Shown here piece by piece: positions 1 to 5,331 of a DNA stretch of 5,331 nucleotides. The notes under the pieces were generated by a model, which made no database searches, was not told the DNA's origin, and worked only from the letters and a program-made list of their open reading frames with translations. Made by a program: the position numbers and the translations under genes. Every line of letters begins with the position of its first letter. The first letter of the stretch is position 1. The DNA comes from Phycisphaerae bacterium (GTDB taxonomy: Bacteria > Planctomycetota > Phycisphaerae > Phycisphaerales > SM1A02): the NCBI GenBank assembly GCA_016873355.1, contig VGXK01000167.1:1-5331 (forward strand), read 5' to 3'.

Positions 1-1075
1 CCTGCATGCGGCGATCGAGCGCGTCCGGCTCCTCGAGCACGAGATGGCGCATGCCGTCGAGTTCCTCGCGCATGACGAGCAGATCCTCCGGATCCACGCG
101 ATCCGGATGCTTCTCCGCCTTGGCCATGTTGCGCTGGATCTCCTTGATCTTGCGCGAAATGGCGAGCAGCTTGCGGTAGAGCGGCTGGATGCGACCGGTG
201 CGCAGGCAGCACTCCTCGAGCAGCGTGGCGATCTTGCGGCGGCGCCGCGAAATCTCGTCGCGCAGCGCCGTGCGCTTCGTCTCCGACGTGTTCGATGCGT
301 CGATCTGCTCCCAGGCCTCGCGATCGAGCGTGAGCAGCCGGCCGACGGTTTCGGTGTTGTAGGGAATGCGAGCCGCGATCTTGTCCTTGGCGTTCGCTTC
401 CGCGGTCGAGATGCGCATGGTGCGATCGAACGGAAGCTGACCGGCGTGCACCTGCTTGAGGATCTCGATGGCCTGTCCCGCGGCGTAGTCGCTCTCGAGC
501 ACCATGCGGCGGAAGATCATGCGCGTGGTTTCGATCTTCTTGGCGAGCCGAATCTCCTCCTCGCGCGTCAGCAGCGGGATCGTTCCCATCTGCGTCAGGT
601 ACATGCGGATCGGATCGTCGATGCGCTTGCTGCCCTGCTCGGCCATCGCCTGTTCGACCGCGGCCTGCGCCTCGGCGTCGTCGAGCGTCTCCTCCTCTTC
701 GGCGGGTTCCGGCATCGGCGGATCGTCGTGATCCATCGGCGGCAGGTCGTCGGGCGGAATGACGACGCCGTCCTCCTCGATCATGGGCGGCTTCGGAGCC
801 TTCGCGGACTTCTTCGGGTCGTCGCGCTGGAACTTCAGGTTCGTCTGGAGCGGCGCCTCGAAGGTGCTCCAGCCGTTGCGGCGCACCTCGGGGTGATCGA
901 GCATCGTGATGTGGAGCTCGCGGAAGAGGTCGAGCAGCTCGTCGAGCCGATCCGGATCGACGAACTCGTCCGGCAGGCAGGTGTTGAGCTCCTCGTAACA
1001 GATCCACTGGCGCTTCTGTCCCGTCTCGACGAGACGGCGAAGAACCGACGGAAGGTCATTCAGGGTCAGGCTCAC
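1..1075 (-). CDS. rpoD: RNA polymerase primary sigma factor RpoD (sigma70), 3' end missing
   Basis: This is the housekeeping sigma factor, which directs core RNA polymerase to -10/-35 promoters. Only the first 358 residues are present because the frame is still open at the window edge. Residues about 8-62 match sigma70 region 1.1, with YEELN, LPDEFVDP and a helical LDELLDLFRELHI. An acidic, proline-rich linker follows (about 99-137). Region 1.2 lies at about 153-183 and includes DDPIRMYLTQMG, IPLLTREEE and LAKKIE. From about 184 the sequence is the charged, helical non-conserved region, ending at a DALDRRMQ segment just before region 2 would begin. The GTG start at 1075 is chosen because the in-frame TGA of dnaG lies only 21 bp upstream and a GGAG sits 9 nt before it. 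It is co-directional with dnaG and in the same frame, so co-transcription is likely. Identification rests on regions 1.1 and 1.2 plus context; regions 2-4 are not visible. Confidence 0.93.
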   Translation of the reverse strand, partial: MSLTLNDLPSVLRRLVETGQKRQWICYEELNTCLPDEFVDPDRLDELLDLFRELHITMLDHPEVRRNGWSTFEAPLQTNLKFQRDDPKKSAKAPKPPMIEEDGVVIPPDDLPPMDHDDPPMPEPAEEEETLDDAEAQAAVEQAMAEQGSKRIDDPIRMYLTQMGTIPLLTREEEIRLAKKIETTRMIFRRMVLESDYAAGQAIEILKQVHAGQLPFDRTMRISTAEANAKDKIAARIPYNTETVGRLLTLDREAWEQIDASNTSETKRTALRDEISRRRRKIATLLEECCLRTGRIQPLYRKLLAISRKIKEIQRNMAKAEKHPDRVDPEDLLVMREELDGMRHLVLEEPDALDRRMQ

Positions 1076-1084
1076 GGGTGGATG

Positions 1085-1088
1085 CTCC
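1085..1088 (-). promoter_or_regulatory. ribosome binding site of rpoD
   Basis: Reading the minus strand, GGAG lies 9 nt before the GTG at 1075, in the short gap after the dnaG stop. It supports GTG as the rpoD start and suggests independent reinitiation after dnaG rather than overlap coupling. Confidence 0.6.
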
Positions 1089-1096
1089 GGTCGACT

Positions 1097-3181
1097 TCAG
1101 TTGGAGGGGTCTGAGGGGGCTGAGGTTGCGGCAGGCGAAAAAATGGGCGACGACTCTAGGCCGGAGGAGGGCGCGTGGCCACTCCGCGGCCGATTGCGGG
1201 CGATGGCGGCAGGGTCCGGACCGCGGCGGCGGAGTCGCTCGAGTTGTTCGAGCAGCGCTGCCGGCGACTCGGTCGCCTCCGCGGGCGATCGCTCGCCGTC
1301 AAGCGCGCGGAGACGCACGACTCGCTCCAGGTCAAGCGCGGCATCTCGAACCGCTTCTCGAGCAGTCCGCTCGGCCCGTCCCTGCGGATCGAGACGCCTC
1401 GATCCAATTGAAAACAGGTCCGAGACCAAGGACTTGTCAACGCCCTCGACGACTTCCGCGAGCAGTGATTGCAGGGAAGGGCGGTTCCCGGACTCGATTG
1501 CGTGCCAAAGAAGGGCCGCGATGCGCTGATGCGACTCCTCGGCGAAGGTTTGCGGCGCGAACGCCTCGGTGATCGGGAGCGCGCCGTCGTCGGTGGGCAG
1601 CGACTCCGTGCCCAGCGACGGCTCGAAGACGAGCAGGGCAAGCAGGTTCCGCTCCGCCTCGATTCGTGCGCGAAGTCGAGGATCGTTCGACGGGCCGCCG
1701 CCGGCGCTCAGCGAGTCGCCGCCCGCCGCCGCACCGCGAACCTCCGCGCCGCGACGCGGCGCCGGCATGAAACGATCGAGATCCTCGGTCCGGAATCCGG
1801 TGAGATCCGCGAGCGCCGAGAAGACCATCTGCTTGCGGATGCCGCCGAGCTTCGCGAGTCCGAGTTCGGAGAGACGCGCGAGCATCGCCTCGAGCCGCTG
1901 CTGGCGACCCGCCATTCCCGACGCGCCACGCCACGACGACTGGAAGCGCCGCACCTGGTAGGTGACGGCGTCGACCGAGCGCTCGAGCGCCGCGCGGAAG
2001 CGAGCGGCGCCGTCCTCCGCGCGCAGGAGTTCGTCCGGATCGAGACCGTCGGGAAGCGTGCAGATGAGCACGTCGATCGGTTCGGCGAAGAAGACCTCGA
2101 CCGCGCGGTCGGCCGCTCGCTGCCCCGCCTCGTCGCCGTCGAAGAGCAGGATCACGCGATCGCCGAGCCGCTGGAGCAGCCGCGCGTGATCGCGCGTGAG
2201 CGCCGTGCCGAGCGTGGCCACCGCGTGCTCGAATCCCGCCGCGTGGCAGGCGATGCAGTCGGTGTATCCCTCGCACACGATCGCGTGCCCGCGCTCGATG
2301 ATCGCGCGGCGCGCCAGGTGCAGGCCGTAAAGCGAGCGCCCCTTGTGGAAGATGGCGCTCTCGGGGCTGTTCAGATACTTCGGCTCGTCGTCGGGATCGA
2401 TCTTCCGTGCGCCGAACGCGACCGGATTGCCGAGCTCGTCCCAGATGGGGAAGGTGAGCCGGTTCCGGAAGCCGTCGATCGGACCGCGCTGACCCGCGCG
2501 GACGAGTCCCGCGGCTTCGAAGGTGGCGCGCGGCACGACGCCGTCGTCGCCGCCGGACGCTCCCGCGGCGCGCGGCGAGCCGCCCGACCTTGCGCCGGGA
2601 CGCGCACCGCCGCGTGAGATTCCGCGACCTGCATCGGCGGCGCCCGCCTCGTGGCGCTCGAGCCGCTCCAGATGCCGCACGAAGTGATCCCAGCCTTCGG
2701 GAGCGGCGCCCAGTCCGAAGCGCTCCGCCATCGCGGGGGAGATTCCGCGCGACTCGATCACCGCCCGCGCCGATGCGCCGAGCTTCTCGTCGGCAAGCGA
2801 CGCCCGGAAGAATCGCTGCGCCGCGAACGCCGCGCGCCGCAGCAGCGCCCGATCGCTGCGAGGATCGACCTCGGTGCGCTCGTCCGTGCTTCGCGCCCTG
2901 AGCGTGATGCCGCAGCGCTGCGCCAGCACCCGCAGCGCCTCCGGAAACTCCATCCGGTGGTACTGCATCATGAAGTCGATCGCGTTGCCGGCCGCGTTGC
3001 ACGCGAAGCACTTGTAGAAGTGATTGCCCTTGTGCGTCACCACGGCCAGCGACGGCGTGCGGTCGTCGTGGAACGGACAGAGGCCGACATGCTCGCGGCC
3101 CTTCGGCTTGAGCGCCACGTGCTCGCCGACGAGCGCGACCAGATCGGTCGCTTCAAGGATCCTGTCTCGATCGCTCTGCAT
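1097..3181 (-). CDS. dnaG: DNA primase DnaG
   Basis: Primase synthesises the RNA primers for lagging-strand DNA replication and is recruited by the replicative helicase. At 694 residues it is somewhat longer than typical DnaG (about 580-650). The CHC2 zinc-binding domain is complete, with C35, H38, C58 and C61 (CPFH and CFAC). The polymerase core follows, with GFRNRLTFPIWD at about 237 and PKYLNSPESAIFHKG at about 267. The TOPRIM domain has E304 (EGYTD) and D348/D350 (FDGDEAG); the E-to-D spacing of 44 equals that of E. coli DnaG (E265, D309, D311). A low-complexity linker (about 472-508) leads to a helical C-terminal domain (about 510-650) of the helicase-binding type. Residues about 176-219 form a Gly/Arg/Ala-rich insertion. 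The ATG at 3181 is preferred over an in-frame TTG at 3244 because the family N-terminus (DRILEATDLVALVGEHV) begins right after it. No strong Shine-Dalgarno supports either start. Confidence 0.97.
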   Translation of the reverse strand: MQSDRDRILEATDLVALVGEHVALKPKGREHVGLCPFHDDRTPSLAVVTHKGNHFYKCFACNAAGNAIDFMMQYHRMEFPEALRVLAQRCGITLRARSTDERTEVDPRSDRALLRRAAFAAQRFFRASLADEKLGASARAVIESRGISPAMAERFGLGAAPEGWDHFVRHLERLERHEAGAADAGRGISRGGARPGARSGGSPRAAGASGGDDGVVPRATFEAAGLVRAGQRGPIDGFRNRLTFPIWDELGNPVAFGARKIDPDDEPKYLNSPESAIFHKGRSLYGLHLARRAIIERGHAIVCEGYTDCIACHAAGFEHAVATLGTALTRDHARLLQRLGDRVILLFDGDEAGQRAADRAVEVFFAEPIDVLICTLPDGLDPDELLRAEDGAARFRAALERSVDAVTYQVRRFQSSWRGASGMAGRQQRLEAMLARLSELGLAKLGGIRKQMVFSALADLTGFRTEDLDRFMPAPRRGAEVRGAAAGGDSLSAGGGPSNDPRLRARIEAERNLLALLVFEPSLGTESLPTDDGALPITEAFAPQTFAEESHQRIAALLWHAIESGNRPSLQSLLAEVVEGVDKSLVSDLFSIGSRRLDPQGRAERTAREAVRDAALDLERVVRLRALDGERSPAEATESPAALLEQLERLRRRGPDPAAIARNRPRSGHAPSSGLESSPIFSPAATSAPSDPSN
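1411..1440 (-). promoter_or_regulatory. possible internal promoter for rpoD inside dnaG
   Basis: On the minus strand a perfect -35 box TTGACA (1440-1435) is followed, after 18 nt, by TGTTTT (1416-1411), a poor -10 with 3 of 6 matches. The stretch is AT-rich for this gene and uses atypical codons (GTT, TTG, TTT, TCA, ATT, GGA). It lies about 340 bp before the rpoD start. In E. coli a promoter inside dnaG drives extra rpoD transcription, so the position is plausible. The -10 is weak and coincidence is possible. Confidence 0.25.
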
Positions 3182-3479
3182 CCGTTGCTGGCAACCCTTG
3201 GCAACCGCTGTCGGGAGATCCCGAGCGACGAACGAGGTACGCAATCGCCGTGCGCGCGCACGAACCGCGATCGAACCTCGAACACACGAACCAAGGGCTC
3301 ACCACTCGCCGCGGGCGCCCACGCCGCAGCGGCATCACCGGATGGACGATTCCGCCGCACGCAGGGTGCGGGCAGGAAGCGTTGTCCGTGCGGCTGGCAG
3401 TGGTTGCTCGGGTCCTGATCAGGCCGACCATGGCCCGCAGAATGGACCGATCGAGCTTGGGTGCCGCGAAGGACCGGCA
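3182..3479 (-). other. long untranslated leader of dnaG, no gene seen
   Basis: This is the stretch between the predicted promoter and the dnaG start. I see no convincing coding sequence on either strand; the open frames here are Arg/Pro/Ala-rich and lack recognisable motifs. Visible structure includes a short hairpin with 6-bp arms, 3355-3360 and 3366-3371, with a 5-nt loop. There is also a tandem pair of GGCAACC (plus strand, 3190-3196 and 3200-3206) just before the start codon, and a third copy at 3476-3482 over the predicted -10. I recognise no riboswitch or RNA family. Confidence 0.4.
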
Positions 3480-3507
3480 ACCATAGTCCCGGGCAAGGGC
3501 AAGTCAA
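3480..3507 (-). promoter_or_regulatory. predicted sigma70-type promoter of dnaG-rpoD
   Basis: On the minus strand TTGACT (3507-3502, 5 of 6 matches to TTGACA) is separated by 16 nt from TATGGT (3485-3480, 4 of 6 matches to TATAAT). It sits in a locally AT-richer patch of an otherwise GC-rich intergenic region, downstream of the terminator of the preceding gene and facing dnaG. Transcription would start near 3473, giving a leader of roughly 290 nt. This is a motif-only prediction. Confidence 0.45.
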
Positions 3508-3702
3508 TTCTCATCTCGCGCAAATGGAGCCGCCGCCGGCTTGGCGCGCCCGGCGGCTCGCGGCATGACGGCGCAAGTCCCGGTGGTCGAAGGAGTCACG
3601 CGTTCGGTGGCGCCCGCGCATCGCGCGGAAGTTGCGCGAAGCCGTCAAGCGGGTGAGAGTGGCCGAGCATGCCGGTGCGCTCCGGCGCTGGAGGTGCCTC
3701 AC
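3508..3702. other. intergenic stretch between terminator and dnaG promoter
   Basis: No gene is supported here. The clearest structure is an inverted repeat with 8-bp perfect arms GAGCCGCC (3527-3534) and GGCGGCTC (3552-3559) and a 17-nt loop. It lies about 20 bp upstream of the predicted -35 box. It has no T-tract, so it is not a typical intrinsic terminator; it could be an operator-like site or simply GC-rich chance structure. Confidence 0.35.
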
Positions 3703-3752
3703 AAAAAGGATCGAGGCGGGGCAGGACTCGCCGTCCCGCACCCGCCTCGATC
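3703..3752 (-). terminator. intrinsic terminator after the dockerin protein gene
   Basis: In the transcript direction a perfect 12-bp outer stem forms between GATCGAGGCGGG (from 3752) and CCCGCCTCGATC (ending 3709). Apart from one bulged base it continues into a 7-bp inner stem (GCGGGAC with GTCCTGC, one G-U pair) closed by a 5-nt loop. The stem is followed by C then TTTTT (3707-3703). It begins 56 bp after the stop codon at 3809. There is no T-run on the plus-strand side, so it should act only on the minus strand. It separates this unit from dnaG-rpoD. Confidence 0.9.
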
Positions 3753-3808
3753 GTTGACCCCCGGTTCGAAGGAGGAGACCGGTGGTCGATCCAGTGTCTC
3801 GAATCAGC

Positions 3809-4999
3809 TCAGCTCCAATCACCGAGCAGTTGTCCGAGGTCGTCGCCGTCGACGACGCCGTCGTTGTTGAAGTCCGCGGAGCATCCGGCGCACGGTCCCC
3901 ACTGTCCCAGCAGCGTTCCGAGATCGTCGCCGTCGACGAAGCAGTCGCCGGTCAGATCGGTGTCGGGGCAGACGGGGGTCGGATCGCTCGGGAAGCCGGG
4001 GAGCTCGGGCAGGCTGCCGGGCGCGGGCTTCAGCACGATCTTGGTGCCGTCGAGATCGTTCGGATCGAGGTCAAGGAACTGGATGATCCAGCCGCCGCCG
4101 CAGACGCACGGCAGGAAGTTCACGTTCGGGAACGCGAAGCAGTCGACCTGGTTGCCGTTCCAGAATCCGCAGAGACCGCCGCAGCCGATGCCGCCGCAGG
4201 CGAGCCCGTCGCCGTTCGGCGACACTCCACCCAGCACGAATCCGGACGCGATCGAGTTGCCGGTGGGATCGACGCAGTGGACGTCGAAGCCGAGGTCGCT
4301 CGGCTTCTTGATTCCGTGCCAGATCGCATCGCCGGACACGACGAGATCGACCAGGCCGGGCCGACCGCTCGAAGCCGCGACGACCTCCACGCTCTGGACG
4401 CGACGCTGCCAGAAGTGCGGAATGCCGTCGAAAATCGTCGTCCACTTGTGATTCGTGTCGCCCGTCGGCTCCGGAGCGCTGCCGGGCGCCGGTATGAGAA
4501 TGACGACGATCTCGTCGCCGGGTTCGAACTCCTGATTGGGGAACTCCCAGGTGATCGAGGGGAAGCGGCACTCGCAGTCGCAGCCGCCGGCGCAATCGGG
4601 CGGATCCTTGAGACACAGCATCGTGTTGAAGACGCCGTTGATGTAGCCGCCGCCGCAGCTTGGACCGCATCCGCCCGCGCCGCAGAAGCCGGAACCCCCG
4701 TCGAGCTGGACGTTGATGGTGGCGAGCCCGCCCGGTACGGTGCTTCCGTTGCGCTGGAGCGCCACGAGCATGGATGCGTTCGTCGGCGCGCTGCTCGGCG
4801 TCGTGGCGACTGTCAACTTGAGGGAGATGTCGTAGAAGCTGAGTTCGCCCGGGGAGCTGGGCGTGATGGCGACTCCAAGGATCTCGCGATCGATCCCGGC
4901 CGACGCGAGCGATGCGCCGGCGAGGGCGCCGCCGATCGCGAGCATCATCGCCGTGCGGTTGAGGCCGCGGTTCAGGGTGAGGTTCTTCGGGGTGTTCAT
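3809..4999 (-). CDS. secreted cysteine-rich protein with C-terminal dockerin-like domain
   Basis: This 396-residue exported protein has no function I can name. Residues 1-34 are a signal peptide: a basic N-region with R11 and R15, a hydrophobic AMMLAIGGALAGASLASA core, and likely Sec cleavage after LASA (34). The body contains two related cysteine-rich modules, about 55-180 and 216-335. Each has a CGxxGCGxxCG block (C106/C111/C115; C268/C273/C277), a CxC pair (142/144; 298/300) and a PAPGSxPE motif (170-177; 325-332). The C-terminus carries two dockerin/EF-hand-like calcium loops, D348-T350-D352-D356-D359 and D376-N378-D380-D384-D387, joined by LLGQWGPCAGC and ending LLGDWS. Such tails are frequent on planctomycete exported proteins; a role in anchoring or protein interaction is inference. 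The ATG at 4999 is chosen over an in-frame upstream ATG (5065) because it has a perfect AGGAGG and directly precedes the signal peptide. It appears monocistronic, with its own terminator. Confidence 0.88.
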   Translation of the reverse strand: MNTPKNLTLNRGLNRTAMMLAIGGALAGASLASAGIDREILGVAITPSSPGELSFYDISLKLTVATTPSSAPTNASMLVALQRNGSTVPGGLATINVQLDGGSGFCGAGGCGPSCGGGYINGVFNTMLCLKDPPDCAGGCDCECRFPSITWEFPNQEFEPGDEIVVILIPAPGSAPEPTGDTNHKWTTIFDGIPHFWQRRVQSVEVVAASSGRPGLVDLVVSGDAIWHGIKKPSDLGFDVHCVDPTGNSIASGFVLGGVSPNGDGLACGGIGCGGLCGFWNGNQVDCFAFPNVNFLPCVCGGGWIIQFLDLDPNDLDGTKIVLKPAPGSLPELPGFPSDPTPVCPDTDLTGDCFVDGDDLGTLLGQWGPCAGCSADFNNDGVVDGDDLGQLLGDWS

Positions 5000-5004
5000 C
5001 GGGT

Positions 5005-5010
5005 CCTCCT
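5005..5010 (-). promoter_or_regulatory. strong Shine-Dalgarno of the dockerin protein gene
   Basis: AGGAGG lies 5 nt before the ATG at 4999 and fixes that start. It is the best ribosome binding site in the window and suggests efficient translation. Confidence 0.85.
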
Positions 5011-5011
5011 C

Positions 5012-5027
5012 TGGCGCTTCGGCGCCA
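5012..5027 (-). promoter_or_regulatory. short hairpin abutting the Shine-Dalgarno
   Basis: A perfect 6-bp stem, TGGCGC with GCGCCA, encloses a 4-nt loop (CGAA in the transcript, TTCG on the plus strand). Its 3' arm ends one base before AGGAGG. It could limit leader degradation or affect ribosome access; a role is inferred only. Confidence 0.4.
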
Positions 5028-5208
5028 TGAACGGGTCGTTCGGCGGGCCGCGCCCGCCTCCACACTTGCTCTGCGCAGGGGCGTCAGATTTGACACCTCG
5101 ATCGCGGATTTCCCTGCCACGACTCGCCTGGGGCACGCGTGACGGCGTCGATTCGGCGCTTCGGCGGCGGATTCGAGGCGTCGTCGGAGCGCCGGAACCC
5201 CGGTGCTC
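5028..5208. other. upstream region of the dockerin protein gene, no clear promoter
   Basis: I find no convincing -35/-10 pair on the minus strand. The only patch that stands out is a small, AT-richer inverted element, GTCA (5083-5086) and TGAC (5091-5094), which could be an operator half-site pair but is short. The open frames here are Arg/Ser/Pro-rich and resemble non-coding shadow translation. Confidence 0.35.
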
Positions 5209-5250
5209 GAGCGGTTCCTCCTCATTCGTAGCGATCTGGCGGGCTGCGAC
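5209..5250. repeat. 42-bp perfect direct repeat, copy 1
   Basis: The sequence from gagcggttcctc to gggctgcgac is identical over 42 bp to positions 5290-5331. The offset is 81 bp, which preserves reading frame. On the minus strand it includes ATGAGGAGG (5225-5217), which resembles a ribosome binding site. The 39 bp between the copies are not repeated within the window. Confidence 0.9.
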
Positions 5251-5289
5251 TTCGTGTGGCATCGTCGGGCTCCATCGGCGGATCCTCTA

Positions 5290-5331
5290 GAGCGGTTCCT
5301 CCTCATTCGTAGCGATCTGGCGGGCTGCGAC
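5290..5331. repeat. 42-bp perfect direct repeat, copy 2, at window edge
   Basis: This is the second identical copy and it runs to the last base, so its true length is unknown. It is either the start of a longer tandem array of about 81-bp units or a terminal duplication made during assembly. It overlaps a polylinker-like string at 5280-5292. Confidence 0.9.

Noticed and set aside
44..1114. Long plus-strand open frame (356 codons) across rpoD
   Set aside because: It lies exactly opposite rpoD, whose minus-strand product has clear sigma70 regions. The plus-strand translation is Arg/Leu/Ala-rich with no motif, as expected from G/C third-position bias.
1138..1143. T6 run on the coding strand near the dnaG end, as a frameshift site or terminator
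   Set aside because: The frame continues normally to the stop and no stable stem precedes the run. It encodes part of the variable C-terminal tail.
1469..3418. Long plus-strand open frames opposite dnaG and its leader
   Set aside because: The minus-strand product has intact zinc-binding and TOPRIM catalytic residues. The plus frames are codon-bias shadows.
3508..3702. Possible structured RNA gene in the GC-rich intergenic stretch
   Set aside because: I compared it by eye with SRP RNA, RNase P RNA, tmRNA and tRNA signatures and found no matching conserved core.
5090..5118. Plus-strand TTGACA as a promoter
   Set aside because: No -10 box follows at suitable spacing, and there is no plus-strand gene downstream in the window.
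4996..5262. 88-codon minus-strand frame upstream of the exported protein
   Set aside because: Its composition is Arg/Ser/Pro-rich without motif or ribosome binding site, and third-position GC looks lower than in the real genes. Its N-terminal part is simply the 42-bp repeat.
3782..5290. 502-codon plus-strand open frame opposite the exported protein
   Set aside because: The minus strand carries a signal peptide, ordered cysteine modules, a dockerin tail, a perfect ribosome binding site and a terminator. The plus frame has none of these.

Overview
The window is GC-rich bacterial DNA with strong G/C third-position bias. All three genes I can support lie on the minus strand. Two features point to Planctomycetota, probably a Phycisphaerae-like lineage. 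The exported protein ends in a pair of dockerin-like calcium loops of the 'D-x-N/T-x-D-...-V-D-G-D-D-L-G-x-L-L-G-x-W' type common in those bacteria, and the primary sigma factor has a planctomycete-like region 1.2. This placement is an inference from remembered family features, not from a search.

Reading in the direction of transcription (high to low coordinates), the window opens with about 330 bp upstream of a secreted-protein gene. This stretch holds two perfect 42-bp direct repeats, 81 bp apart, and the second runs off the window edge. A polylinker-like string lies at the second copy, so an assembly or cloning artefact must be considered. Next is a 396-residue secreted protein (3809-4999) with a perfect AGGAGG ribosome binding site, a signal peptide, two copies of a cysteine-rich module and a C-terminal dockerin pair. 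A strong intrinsic terminator (3703-3752) closes this unit.

About 520 bp without a convincing gene follow, from the terminator to the dnaG start. They contain a good sigma70-type promoter (3480-3507) and a leader of about 300 nt. Then comes dnaG (primase, 1097-3181), followed 21 bp later by rpoD (primary sigma factor, starting at 1075 and cut by the left window edge). This is the dnaG-rpoD core of the bacterial macromolecular-synthesis operon, coupling replication priming to housekeeping transcription. No rpsU lies just upstream; the neighbour there is the separately terminated secreted-protein gene.

I see no mobile element, CRISPR array, tRNA or rRNA. The long open frames on the plus strand across rpoD and dnaG are codon-bias shadows. 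The least ordinary item is the duplicated cysteine-rich, dockerin-tailed exported protein; the rest is mainly housekeeping.
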